64,000 bases of DNA from Streptomyces sp. NBC_00654. GTDB taxonomy: Bacteria > Actinomycetota > Actinomycetes > Streptomycetales > Streptomycetaceae. The stretch spans positions 32,259-96,258 of the forward strand of contig NZ_JAPEOB010000006.1 of the NCBI RefSeq assembly GCF_026341775.1. The letters run 5' to 3'. The translations under genes were made by a program, and so were the position numbers. The notes under the pieces are model-generated. The model did no database searches. It was not told the DNA's origin and saw only the letters and a list, made by a program, of their open reading frames with translations. Numbering within the stretch: the first letter of the stretch is position 1; the number at the start of each line of letters is the position of its first letter. Shown here piece after piece: positions 36,806-45,326 of the stretch.

Positions 36806-37359
36806 GTCTGCGTGATCTCCTGGGTCGGTGCCTGGTGGGGCGCCTGCTCGGGCGCCTTCGGACTCGGTGCCTGCTCAGGTGCCCCGGTTCGGTGCCTGAG
36901 CCGGTGCGGGGCTCTCGTCGTACCGCCAGCGGACGCCGTGCGCGCCGAGGAAGTCCAGCCACCGCCGGGCGTCCTGGCCGTCCTGGGCGGCCAGCCGCAG
37001 GCCGGCGGGGCGTCGCCGTCGAGGATCCGCGCGATGGACGCGTAACTGCTGCACGCGAAGTGCGCGTTCCGCTCGGTGCACAGCCGCAGCAGCACCGGGT
37101 GCTCGGTGGCGGGGAGCATCGACACGACGACGTCGCCAGCGCGGAGTTCCCCGGCGAGCCGCGCCGGATCGTACGCTCGGACAGCGGAATGACCGGTCAT
37201 GCCGAGCCGGGAGAGGCAGCTCTGGGCCCTGTCCTCTGTACGGCCCCAGACCACGACCGTACGAGCCGTGCCGGCCAGCACCCACAGGCCGCTGCCCGTG
37301 GACAGGCCGGTGCCCACCCAGTGGACGGTTCCGCTGGCCTCGGTGATCGGTTCAGGCAT
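36802..37359 (-). pseudogene. Saccharopine-reductase-like Rossmann fragment, internally deleted
   Basis: The start MPEPITEASGTVHWVGTGLS is preceded by GGAG. Residues up to about 120 form an NAD(P)-binding fold (VHWVGTGLSTGSGL, VVVWGRTEDRAQ, AGDVVVSMLPATEHPVLLRL, NAHFACSSYASI) like saccharopine dehydrogenase family proteins. The ~250-residue catalytic part is then missing. What looks like the natural C terminus, DARRWLDFLGAHGVRWRYDE, follows directly but in another frame. The protein as read (185 residues) ends in a Pro/Ala-rich frame-shifted tail and should be inactive. Confidence 0.75.
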
Positions 37360-37616
37360 GGATTCGCTCCGTTCCCAGTCCGTTCGCCACACATGCCGCG
37401 TGGAACGCCCGCAGGGCGCAGCCAGGGCGCTCCGGGCTCCCTCAGTGCGCAGCCGCCGTCGAGGTACTGGGCAAGCGGAAACGCTCGCTGCGGTGAACGC
37501 TCGATGGTGAGCGCGACGCCCTGCCGGACGAGCCGCGCGGCGCCGGCGGGGACGATCGGTGCGCGCCGATCGGTCTCGCGGACCTCGTGTCGCACAGTGA
37601 TCCTGATGCCGGTCAT
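37197..37616 (-). pseudogene. Lys1-type saccharopine dehydrogenase, N-terminal domain remnant
   Basis: The ATG at 37616 has a good site (GGAAGG). The first ~57 residues (ITVRHEVRETDRRAPIVPAG, VALTIERSPQRAFPLAQYLD) match the AlaDH/PNT N-terminal domain of lysine-forming saccharopine dehydrogenases (the ERSPQR motif). After GGCALREPGA the sequence becomes meaningless and overlaps the start of the next gene, so the rest was deleted. Together with the downstream fragment it suggests a once complete pair of saccharopine-type enzymes in this operon. Confidence 0.72.
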
Positions 37617-37668
37617 GTGGTGCTGCCTTCCAGGTGCTGGGGAGCGGCCAGGGGCTTCCTCGTCAGCA

Positions 37669-40017
37669 TCAGATGACCAGTTCGGTGACCGCGGCGTTCG
37701 CCGAATCCGCGGGTGGGGACGGGGACTTGGCGCCTGGTTCGGCGCCGACGGCGATCTTCTCCAGCATCGGCTGTTCGAGGAAGTACGCGAAGGACGCGTA
37801 GCCGCGCCAGACCCGGCGCCACTCCGCCGCCACGGCCGCGTCGCCGAGCGTGCGCCGGACGCCGTCGAGGTGGGAGACGATGATGTCGGCGGCCTGCTTG
37901 GCATGCCCGGCGGAGAAGTTGTCGATCGTCAGATGGGCCTGTTCGTAACAGGTGTCGATGCCGTGGTGGCGCAGCTTCTGGATCTCGTGGAGCCGCATCT
38001 CGCCGGAACCGAACATCTCGATGGCGAGGTTGTAGCCGAGGATCTCGTTGTAGAAACGGTCGGGGAACAGACACATGCACAGCTGCTGGATCGCGAACCC
38101 GTAGAGGTCGTCGGGGAGTTCGTCCTGCTCCATGAACGCCTCGTCACGGATGTGCGGCAGCTCGATCCCGGCGCTGGCCAGTACCCGGTGGGTCAGGGTG
38201 ATGTGGTTCTTGCGCAGGTCCCCGTTGCCCATCTCGTCCGCGTAGATCGAGAAGAGCATGCCGTCGCTCTCGCGTTCGTCGTGGCCGAGGTGGGCGAGCC
38301 GGTGCAGCCAGGCACCGTCGATGAGGTAGGTGAGGTAGTACGTGGTTTGCCGGAAGAGCACGTCGTCGCGGTCGGGTATCGCCTGGAGCGGCTGGTAGGG
38401 CTCGATGAGCTTCTCCCAATAGATCCGCTCGGCCCGCTCGTACAACGCCTCGGGGCTGTAGTCGAACCAGGTGGCGTCGGTGTACCTGCCGCCGCCTCCG
38501 TGGACGAAGAGGATCTCCGAGTCCTTGAAGCACCGCTCGGCCCGTTCGGCGGCGAGCGGGAGGCTGTTGGGGAAGTTCTCGATGTTGACCAGGCGGTGGA
38601 ACAGCTCACGGTGGTCGCGGGGTTCGGCTTCGGCGACGACGACATCGGCCGGGGCGCTGTGCGCGACGGCGGCGCTCCACAGTTCGGCCTGCTCCTTTCC
38701 CACGGTGTCGGGCGAGATCTCGATCCTGGGACGTTCGCCGGACCGGACACTCGCCGCCCAGGCCCGGAAGGCCGCCGCCTCCCGCTCGTCGAAGATCCCG
38801 AACATCGGTCCGCCGAACTTCATGGCGTCGGTGAACCGGCAGTCGCCGTCGCCGGGGCCAGTGGGCCTCAGATACCGGGATTCGCGCAGGTCGGCGAGGA
38901 AAGCGGCGAGGTCGGGGGCCGCGGTTTCGCCTTGGGAGCGACCAGGGAAGCGGAAGACGTCCGACAGCAGGCTGTCGCCCACCCGTACGCCGCTGTGCTG
39001 GGTTCCGGCGAGCGGAGCATGCCGGGAGATGATCTCGGCGACCTTCGCCTCCAGGGTGAGACCGGAGCGCCAGGAGGCGAGCTCGGCGAGCATCGCCACG
39101 TGCTCCCGTTCCAGGTCCAGCGTCAGCCGTACGGCGCTGTGCAGCCGCCGCCGTTCGTCCGGGCCGGCCAGGTCCAGGTACGCGGCGAGTGTCTCCCGCG
39201 GTTCCGCCGCGGACAGCGGTGGCGGGGTGCCGGTCAGCAGGTCGTCGGTGCCGAGTGCGTGGAAAACGTAGTGCACGCCGACGACTTCGGGCAGGAAGTT
39301 GGCGGGCAGCCGGGAGAGGGCGAGATAGAAGCAGCCGTGCAGCGCGGTGAGCGGACGCGCCTGCGCCTTGTCGAGGAAGTCGACGGCGGCGATCGAGGGC
39401 AGCTGGACGCCTTCGCTCTCCAGCGCCCGTCGGCGCAGGTGGGCCAGGCCGCGCTTGGTGTTGCCGTCTCCGCGCAACGTCAGGTGCTGGGCGAAGAGCC
39501 GGTTGACTATGACGGAGGGCTGGGTGGCGGGCTGGGAGACGGTGTCGAGCCAGCACCCTCCCAGCAGCGCCAGGGGGGCGCGCTGCCGGACGACGGCCTG
39601 ACGCAGCTCGGGTTCGAGACCGCTGAGCGAGCCGATCGTCCCGGCCAGTTCCGCGCGCACTTCGGCGACGTGCGCGGCGATGGTCGCGGCTTCGGTTTCT
39701 TCGTACGGGCCCCCCTCGGGGCGCCCGTCGGTCGGCAGAAAAGCCTCCAGGACCCGGCGGGCGATGAGTAAGGACGACTCGGACTCCTGGTCACCCAGAA
39801 GCCGCCGGAACAGCGCGCCGGGCTCCAGGGACGCGGCCGCCGCTTCGTCCCGGCCCGCGCGGCTGAACTCGAACGGCCGACGCGGCAGGGAGGCGAGGGT
39901 GTCGGGCAGGACGAAGGGCACGAAGGTCCGGTCGCGGCGCCATGCGTCCGCGTTCTGCGCGGCGTTCATTCCCAGGCTCTCTTCCTCTCGGGGCTCTTGG
40001 CCCGCGTGCGTGATCAT
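37669..40017 (-). CDS. Haem-oxygenase-like diiron oxidase (HDO) family protein
   Basis: The protein is about 782 residues if it starts at the ATG overlapping the KAS III stop (ATGA, with GGAAGG upstream), or 766 from MNAAQ at 39969. The N-terminal ~450 residues are helical and not assignable. The C-terminal ~300 are the iron-containing redox enzyme/HDO fold (relatives include UndA and the central domain of SznF), with likely metal-ligand helices IYADEMGNGDLRKNHITLTH and GSGEMRLHEIQKLRHHGIDT-CYEQAHLTIDNFSAGHAKQA. HDOs use diiron and O2 to oxidise amines or cleave C-C bonds. In a hydrazine pathway, N-oxygenation is an attractive inference. Confidence 0.8.
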   Translation of the reverse strand: MITHAGQEPREEESLGMNAAQNADAWRRDRTFVPFVLPDTLASLPRRPFEFSRAGRDEAAAASLEPGALFRRLLGDQESESSLLIARRVLEAFLPTDGRPEGGPYEETEAATIAAHVAEVRAELAGTIGSLSGLEPELRQAVVRQRAPLALLGGCWLDTVSQPATQPSVIVNRLFAQHLTLRGDGNTKRGLAHLRRRALESEGVQLPSIAAVDFLDKAQARPLTALHGCFYLALSRLPANFLPEVVGVHYVFHALGTDDLLTGTPPPLSAAEPRETLAAYLDLAGPDERRRLHSAVRLTLDLEREHVAMLAELASWRSGLTLEAKVAEIISRHAPLAGTQHSGVRVGDSLLSDVFRFPGRSQGETAAPDLAAFLADLRESRYLRPTGPGDGDCRFTDAMKFGGPMFGIFDEREAAAFRAWAASVRSGERPRIEISPDTVGKEQAELWSAAVAHSAPADVVVAEAEPRDHRELFHRLVNIENFPNSLPLAAERAERCFKDSEILFVHGGGGRYTDATWFDYSPEALYERAERIYWEKLIEPYQPLQAIPDRDDVLFRQTTYYLTYLIDGAWLHRLAHLGHDERESDGMLFSIYADEMGNGDLRKNHITLTHRVLASAGIELPHIRDEAFMEQDELPDDLYGFAIQQLCMCLFPDRFYNEILGYNLAIEMFGSGEMRLHEIQKLRHHGIDTCYEQAHLTIDNFSAGHAKQAADIIVSHLDGVRRTLGDAAVAAEWRRVWRGYASFAYFLEQPMLEKIAVGAEPGAKSPSPPADSANAAVTELVI

Positions 40018-40961
40018 CCGTGGTGGGCCTTCCGGATCAGTACGCCGACGCGCTGTCCGGGGACGCCGGCGGCGAGCATGTAGTGGTGACCGGGTTTGAT
40101 CTCGCCCAGGGCGGCCCGGTCGCCCAGGTTGATCAGCGGGTCGGCGGCGAAGCAGTGCCCCACGCGGGTGATGTTGTCGGTGTGGAGCTGCGCCGGTGTG
40201 AACCCCGCCTGGCGTTCCTTCATCACGACGACGGGTTTGAAGATGTTGGCGTGCATCAGGCCGGCGACGTCGTCGAGTTTCATGCCCAGAGGCGTCAGAA
40301 GGCGGTCGTTCACCGTACGGGCGAGGTCGGCGCTGATCTCGTGCGAGTGGTCGAGTGTCCGCCGGTCCTGCGCGGTCGCGCAGCCGACGATCTCGTACCC
40401 GTCGCCGGTCAGGGCATCGGTCTCGTCGTCGGCCACGATCAGGCAGCTGGCCGCTCCGTCGCTGAACAGGGCGTAGCTGACCACGCGATGCGCCTCGTCC
40501 GCCGCGCTGTCGGTGGTGACGACCAGGACCCTGCGGTGGCGCCCTGCGGCGACGAAGGCGGTGGCGGTGTCGATCGCCGCAAGAAAGTTGACGCAGCGGT
40601 TCAGGTTCTGACCGTAGAACGGGATGTCGCCGAGGCCGGCCTCGGCGAGGAAGGTCTCCATGAACCGGCCGTGGGTCTCCGAGGGTCCCGGTATCCGGGT
40701 GGAGCACAGGACGACCGCGTCGACCGAGGACGGGTCGGCGCCCGCCGCGCGCAGTGTGGCCGCCGCGCTGTCGGCCGCCATGGCCTCCAGGCTCCGCTCG
40801 GTGCGGCGTACACTCCCCCATCCCCACAGCTCGGGTGTCGGCGGCATGCGGAACTCCGCCGCCCGGGTGAGCAGGTTGGTGATCTCGGTATGGTGCACCT
40901 CGGTCTCGCCGAGTACGTACTGGGGTCCGTACAGCCAGGCTTTCGTTGTGGTCATGGCCAT
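40014..40961 (-). CDS. Beta-ketoacyl-ACP synthase III-like enzyme with Cys-His-His triad
   Basis: This is a 315-residue thiolase-fold protein. The acyl-accepting Cys is C123 (NLNRCVNFLAAID) and the first His is H237 (LMHANIFKPV, the PHQAN-like motif). The third position, Asn in classical FabH (GNTSA), is His here (H269, RVGHCFAADPL). Such KAS III relatives either condense a starter acyl group with a carrier-bound extender or transfer acyl groups to O or N nucleophiles. Two ATGs are possible (40961 and 40955). Its stop overlaps the next start. It is likely to act on acyl groups from the adjacent ligase and carrier protein. Confidence 0.8.
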   Translation of the reverse strand: MAMTTTKAWLYGPQYVLGETEVHHTEITNLLTRAAEFRMPPTPELWGWGSVRRTERSLEAMAADSAAATLRAAGADPSSVDAVVLCSTRIPGPSETHGRFMETFLAEAGLGDIPFYGQNLNRCVNFLAAIDTATAFVAAGRHRRVLVVTTDSAADEAHRVVSYALFSDGAASCLIVADDETDALTGDGYEIVGCATAQDRRTLDHSHEISADLARTVNDRLLTPLGMKLDDVAGLMHANIFKPVVVMKERQAGFTPAQLHTDNITRVGHCFAADPLINLGDRAALGEIKPGHHYMLAAGVPGQRVGVLIRKAHHG

Positions 40962-40973
40962 CCGATCGTTTCT

Positions 40974-41771
40974 CTAGATCACTTCGACGTGCCGGTCGGC
41001 CCGTACGGCGTCGAGCAGCAGGTCGGTGACGGCCTTGGGGCTCCCGCGGAAGTAGAAGTGGCCGCCGTCGACCCAGTAGAGGGTGGGCGGGGTACGGCAC
41101 TCGTCGTTCCACTCCCGCATCTTGTCGGGGTGCAGGTAGGCGTCGTCCCGGCCTGCGATGAGGGAGACCTGCACCTCCAGCGGAGCGGCCGAGTGGTAGC
41201 GGTATCCGGCGGCCATGCGGAAGTCCGCGATCACTCCGGGGAGCAGCAGGTCCAGGAGTTCGTCATGAGCCATGACCTCAGGAGGGAGTCCCTCGAAGAA
41301 TCCCAGGTGCTCGGCGAATTCCTTGCCCTCCAGGGCAGCGAGATCCCGCACCCGCTGCGAGGGCGCCAGTACGGGAGCGGAGATCCCGGACACGAAGAGG
41401 TGACGCAGAGCCGGCAGGTCACGGAGTCTGCGGGCGGTCTCGAAGGCGACCAGTCCGCCGAGGCTGTGTCCGAACAGATAGACCGGACGGTCGCCGTGGG
41501 CGGCGCCCCCGGCGTCCCGCTCCTCGGCGCGGATCGCCGCCGCAGCACCATCGGCGAACTCTTCCAGCGTGGGGCGCGGTTCGGCCGCCCGGTGACCTCG
41601 TCCGGGCGGGCAGACGGCGGCGATCTGTGCTTCGTCGCCCAGTTCGGACTGCCAGGCGAGGAACGAGCGGGGGTCTCCGCCGGCGTGGGCGAAGAAGTAG
41701 ACACGAGGCGTGTCTGGTGCGCCGGGTCCGCCGGTCACGAACCAACCGGAAGGGCGTGCGGGAGCGGTCAT
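40974..41771 (-). CDS. Type II thioesterase
   Basis: This 265-residue alpha/beta hydrolase of the NRPS/PKS type II thioesterase family has the nucleophile elbow LFGHSLGGLVAFE, an Asp region (SLIAGRDDAYLHPDKMREW) and the catalytic His (VDGGHFYFRGS). The N-terminal VYFFAHAGGDPRSFLAWQSE is typical. It removes stalled or wrong acyl groups from carrier domains, of which this operon has three. Since the NRPS has no terminal thioesterase, it could also release product. It starts in an ATGA overlap with the preceding gene. Confidence 0.88.
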   Translation of the reverse strand: MTAPARPSGWFVTGGPGAPDTPRVYFFAHAGGDPRSFLAWQSELGDEAQIAAVCPPGRGHRAAEPRPTLEEFADGAAAAIRAEERDAGGAAHGDRPVYLFGHSLGGLVAFETARRLRDLPALRHLFVSGISAPVLAPSQRVRDLAALEGKEFAEHLGFFEGLPPEVMAHDELLDLLLPGVIADFRMAAGYRYHSAAPLEVQVSLIAGRDDAYLHPDKMREWNDECRTPPTLYWVDGGHFYFRGSPKAVTDLLLDAVRADRHVEVI

Positions 41772-42892
41772 GCTGTCACCTCCGTCGTCGGGTGGTGCGG
41801 GTCGGGCCCGCGCAGCCGGAAGGAGCGGGTACGGGAACGTGACGGGTCGCCCGGCCGTATGTGCAGCTCGCCGAGGCTCGGCTGCAGCACGACCGCCGCG
41901 ACTGTCCGCTCCCGCCGGATGTCGCCGTTGCCCTCGACTCGGATGGGTGCCTCCGACAGCACGGCGAAGTGGTCCTCGACGCCCGCGTCGGGCGGCAGTG
42001 CGGCCAGTTCCCCGCGGCAGGTGTTGAGCCGCAGCCGGGAGAAGTTCCGTGCGAAGACGTTGAGTTCGTCGTGCGGGGCGAAGTCGGGGTGCAGAAAGTG
42101 ATTCGTGTGGGTCGTGATGTCGGCCTCGGCGATCCGGCAGTCGTCTCCGAGGAACTCCACCCATGCGGTCTTCTCCGTGTCGCACAGGACGAGGGTGCGG
42201 GAGCTGGTCAGCTTCAGGCCGCGCAGGCAGTCCACCGCTTCGTCGACGCAGGAGGCGGTGTCCAGCAGGTGTCGGATGGCGAGGTACGGCGGCAGGCCGG
42301 GGCGCCAGGTGCCGCCGAGCACGAGGTTCAGCCCCACCGCGAGTCCGTCGCTGTTGACGCCGAGGTAGCCGAGCAGACCTCCGAAGCTCAGGACGAGGGT
42401 CTGCCGGGGCGAGCCGACAGGGGCGACGTGCACCACGCTGATCTGGTCGTCGAGATCGCCGTTGAGGTCGACGGTCTGCGCCAGCACGGGCGGGGCGCCG
42501 CCGCCGGACCGGGCGTAGGTCGTGCAGTCGCCCGCCGTCGGTATCCGCCGGTAGTCCATGATCTCGCGGCGCAGCTGAAGCAGCAGGGCCTCGTCCTCGC
42601 TCAGGCCGGCCCCCGCCGCCAGGCCGCGTATCTCCTCCATCAGCCGTGGCGTCTGGGCCTCGATCTCGGCGCGGTGGGCGGCGAGCACCGGCCGCAGAGA
42701 GTCCAGCGAGACCGGATCCGGCATGATCCGGGCGAGCCGGGCCAGGCCGTCGCCGACGAACCCGCGTAAGCTCGCGCCTCGCTCCGTGCCGTGGCGGCGG
42801 CCGCACTCGTAGGGGTCGCCGTAGGCCCGGACGAACGGAACCTGCAGATCCGACTCGGTCCCCGCCCTGGCCCCGGTCCCTGTCCGGGTCAT
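41768..42892 (-). CDS. C45 Ntn-hydrolase/acyltransferase (isopenicillin N acyltransferase-like)
   Basis: This 374-residue protein starts at MTRTG in an ATGA overlap with the GNAT gene. The N-terminal YGDPYECGRRHGTERG and central GDCTTYARSG (C123) match the acyl-CoA:6-aminopenicillanic acid acyltransferase family, in which autocleavage before the Cys creates the N-terminal nucleophile. LSFGGLLGYLGVNSDGLAVG and TNHFLHPDF are further family landmarks. Members form or break amide bonds. Here it could move an acyl group onto or off the hydrazine or amine of the intermediate; the actual substrate is unknown. Confidence 0.82.
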   Translation of the reverse strand: MTRTGTGARAGTESDLQVPFVRAYGDPYECGRRHGTERGASLRGFVGDGLARLARIMPDPVSLDSLRPVLAAHRAEIEAQTPRLMEEIRGLAAGAGLSEDEALLLQLRREIMDYRRIPTAGDCTTYARSGGGAPPVLAQTVDLNGDLDDQISVVHVAPVGSPRQTLVLSFGGLLGYLGVNSDGLAVGLNLVLGGTWRPGLPPYLAIRHLLDTASCVDEAVDCLRGLKLTSSRTLVLCDTEKTAWVEFLGDDCRIAEADITTHTNHFLHPDFAPHDELNVFARNFSRLRLNTCRGELAALPPDAGVEDHFAVLSEAPIRVEGNGDIRRERTVAAVVLQPSLGELHIRPGDPSRSRTRSFRLRGPDPHHPTTEVTA

Positions 42893-43503
42893 GCCGACTC
42901 CGGCCGGCGGGTCACCTTGGGCCGGGTGAGCAGCTGTTCCCGCACCTCGGGCCATTCGCCCCGCAGCACGCTGTAGTAGACAGCGTCACGACGTCGGCCG
43001 CCGGGCATCGGGTTGAAGCTGCGCAGCGTTCCCTCCTCGATGGCGCCGATGTTGCGCAGGCCCTGGCGTGCTTGGAGGTTGAGCACGTCGGTCTTGAACT
43101 CGACACGGTCGGCGCCGAGTTTCATGATGGCGTGCTCCAGCATGAGGAACTTCGCCCAGCGGTTGATTCCCCGCCCCTGGAACTTCGTGCCGAGCCAGGA
43201 CCAGCCGATCTCGAGCCGTCCGTCCGCCTCGGCGATGTTGCAGAAGCTCATGCTGCCCGCCGTACGGCCGGTCGGCTTGTCGATGATGTGGTACACGACG
43301 CGCCGGTCGGCTTCCTGGTCGGCGAGTGCCGTGTCGAAGAAGGCGTCGAATTCGGCGTCGGTCTCGATCAGCATGACGAAGTAGCGCCAGATCTCCGGGC
43401 TCATGGCCGGCTCGCGCAGCGCTTCGCGGTCCTCGGGGATGATCGGGCGGAGCAGGACGTGGTCGTTCTCCAGGGTCGTCCTGGCGATCTGTGCCCAGGT
43501 CAT
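42889..43503 (-). CDS. GNAT-family N-acyltransferase
   Basis: This 204-residue protein is of the RimJ/RimL-like GNAT type: HVLLRPIIPEDREALREPAM at the start, the acyl-CoA loop WLGTKFQGRGINRWAKFLML, and VEFKTDVLNLQARQGLRNIG before the last strand. It starts one base after the carrier protein stop. Known hydrazine pathways use acyl transfer to mask or activate the reactive hydrazine, so N-acylation of the hydrazino intermediate is a reasonable inference. A self-resistance role is the alternative. Confidence 0.82.
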   Translation of the reverse strand: MTWAQIARTTLENDHVLLRPIIPEDREALREPAMSPEIWRYFVMLIETDAEFDAFFDTALADQEADRRVVYHIIDKPTGRTAGSMSFCNIAEADGRLEIGWSWLGTKFQGRGINRWAKFLMLEHAIMKLGADRVEFKTDVLNLQARQGLRNIGAIEEGTLRSFNPMPGGRRRDAVYYSVLRGEWPEVREQLLTRPKVTRRPESA

Positions 43504-43504
43504 G

Positions 43505-43780
43505 TCAGGCCACCTCTCCAGCGTGGCGCGTCAGCGCCTTGGTCACATCGCGCAGCGTGGTCATCTCCGCGACGTCGGGTTCGGTGAAACTTGCCAGGCT
43601 CACTCTGGCGTCGTCGCAGGCCGACATGAGGAACAGGACCTTGTTGAGCGAGGTCAGCCCGTAGACGCCAGCCATGTCCACGTCGAGGTCAAGGTTGTCC
43701 GCCGCGATGTCGGATTCCAGCACCCGGGCGAGGTTCTTCCTGGCCACGGTCTCGATCTTGGAGTCGGTCTCAGGCTGCAT
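43505..43780 (-). CDS. Stand-alone acyl/peptidyl carrier protein
   Basis: This 91-residue helical protein carries a phosphopantetheine site in GVYGLTSLNKVLF (S44). The usual Asp before the Ser is Thr here, which is unusual but seen in divergent carriers. Its start lies inside the end of the AMP-ligase gene (11-bp overlap), so ligase and carrier are a matched pair. It probably holds the acyl starter used by the KAS III-like enzyme or the amino acid activated by the ligase. Confidence 0.75.
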   Translation of the reverse strand: MQPETDSKIETVARKNLARVLESDIAADNLDLDVDMAGVYGLTSLNKVLFLMSACDDARVSLASFTEPDVAEMTTLRDVTKALTRHAGEVA

Positions 43781-45326
43781 GGACGCTTCCCTGTGTGTCG
43801 TTGACCTCTGAGCGGTAGGTTTCGAGGATCCGTCCGCGCCGGGGCTTGAGCTGGGAGGTCAGCAACCCGTTCTCCACGGTGAACCGGCCACGCGCCACCA
43901 CGACCTCGCGGATCTGCTCCTCTGCGCCGAATGCCGCGTTGGTACGGGCGAGTTGCTCGGCGATGGCCTTCTCCTCCTCCGGTCCGACCGTGTCGCCGGC
44001 CGGCGAGACCACGGCGACGAGGTGCGTCTGTTTGAGGCAGAACACCACACACTCTTCGATGGCCGGGCTTGTCCTCATGTGTTCCTCCATCGGCCGTACG
44101 ACGATCTTCCGGCCGTTGTTTTGCACGATGACGTCGTCGGCACGGCCACTGATGTAGAGGAAGCCGTCCTCGTCGAAGTGGCCGATGTCGTTGGTCCGCA
44201 CGGTCCCGTCCGCGCCGAAGACGTATCCCGACACGCCAGGCGGCGCCTGCTCGTAGCCCCGGCACACAGGGTGGTCACTGCGTACGTGAATCACGCCCTC
44301 GGCGTCCAGCAGAACCTGCTTGCCCGGGAGCACGCGTCCGACACTGCCCACGCGGTGGGCGCCGGGGTGATTCTTGGCAACGATGCACGTCTCGTTGAGC
44401 CCGTAGCCCTCGAAAATCGGCAGCCCGACGCTGTTGAAGAACCTCAGCGTCCCGGCGCTCGCCGGGGCCGAGCCGGTCCACAGGTAGCGGATGCGGTCCC
44501 CGAACAGCCGCCGGGCGGCGGCCCTCGCCTCGTCGTCACCCCCGGCCGCCGGGCCGCCCGCCTGTGCCTCGATGTGTTTCTTGGCCGTCTCGAAGAAGCC
44601 CGGTACGCCCATCACCACCGTCGGCCGGATCTGCCGGAGCGCGGGGAAGGCGGCCTCATAGGTGCTGATGGTGATGTCATGGCCGAACCGGAGGGCGGAG
44701 TACATCCAGTATCTCTGCTGAAGCACCGACAGCGGGAGGAAGACGAAGAGGTTGTCGTCCGGCCCGTGCGCGAACATCTCCTGGACGGCCAGCAGGTCGC
44801 TGTCGATGCTTCCGACGCGGGCCGTGAGCGACTTGGGCTCGCCCGTACTGCCGGAGGTGAGCTTGAGCGATGTCACGTCATCGGGCGTGTAGACGACCGG
44901 CGGCAGTACCTGTCCGGTGGCCTGTTCGGCAGCCATGCGCACGACGTCGCCGAGGGTCCTGACGCGGGGGTTGTCCGGCCTGGCGTCGTCCGGGCGGTCG
45001 GTGAACAGCAGCTGTAGCCGGTAGCGGTCGGGGAGGGCGGGATCGGCCGTGGCGAACTTCGCAGGGTCGAATCCGACGGTCACCGCGCCGAGCCGCAGGG
45101 CGGCGAGGTCGAGCAGCATCCATTCCAGGCAGTTCGCGGCGAGGATGCCGATCCGTTCCCCTCGGGCGATGCCGAGGTCTCGCAGGGACAGCGCGAGCCG
45201 TCCGGCGCGTTCATACAGGTCGGTGAGTTCCAGGGTCTCGATGCCACCAAGCCGGAAGAAGGAGATCCGGTGTCCGGCCGCGGGGGGCCCGGCGACGATG
45301 TGGTTGATCACGGATGGTTCGGTCAT
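43770..45326 (-). CDS. AMP-dependent acyl-CoA/acyl-ACP ligase
   Basis: This 518-residue adenylate-forming enzyme has core motif A3 LKLTSGSTGEPKSL, A5 EGYGLNETCIV, A7-like YISGRADDVIVQNNGRKIVV and a C-terminal NGLLTSQLKPRR that supplies the likely catalytic Lys. The closest architecture is the long-chain acyl-CoA synthetase branch rather than an amino-acid-specific NRPS A domain. It begins in an ATGA overlap with the NRPS stop and overlaps the carrier gene. I infer that it activates a free carboxylic acid and loads the adjacent carrier protein; chain length cannot be read from sequence. Confidence 0.83.
   Translation of the reverse strand: MTEPSVINHIVAGPPAAGHRISFFRLGGIETLELTDLYERAGRLALSLRDLGIARGERIGILAANCLEWMLLDLAALRLGAVTVGFDPAKFATADPALPDRYRLQLLFTDRPDDARPDNPRVRTLGDVVRMAAEQATGQVLPPVVYTPDDVTSLKLTSGSTGEPKSLTARVGSIDSDLLAVQEMFAHGPDDNLFVFLPLSVLQQRYWMYSALRFGHDITISTYEAAFPALRQIRPTVVMGVPGFFETAKKHIEAQAGGPAAGGDDEARAAARRLFGDRIRYLWTGSAPASAGTLRFFNSVGLPIFEGYGLNETCIVAKNHPGAHRVGSVGRVLPGKQVLLDAEGVIHVRSDHPVCRGYEQAPPGVSGYVFGADGTVRTNDIGHFDEDGFLYISGRADDVIVQNNGRKIVVRPMEEHMRTSPAIEECVVFCLKQTHLVAVVSPAGDTVGPEEEKAIAEQLARTNAAFGAEEQIREVVVARGRFTVENGLLTSQLKPRRGRILETYRSEVNDTQGSVHAA

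Noticed and set aside
34609..37616. Treating all frame breaks in the operon as sequencing errors
   Set aside because: The broken genes also lack whole internal segments, which base-calling errors cannot produce; single indels may still include errors.
36835..39771. A 978-codon open frame on the plus strand opposite the HDO gene
   Set aside because: It is an antisense shadow: Gly/Val/Asp-rich, no domain, and the minus-strand frame has recognisable family motifs and coupled starts.
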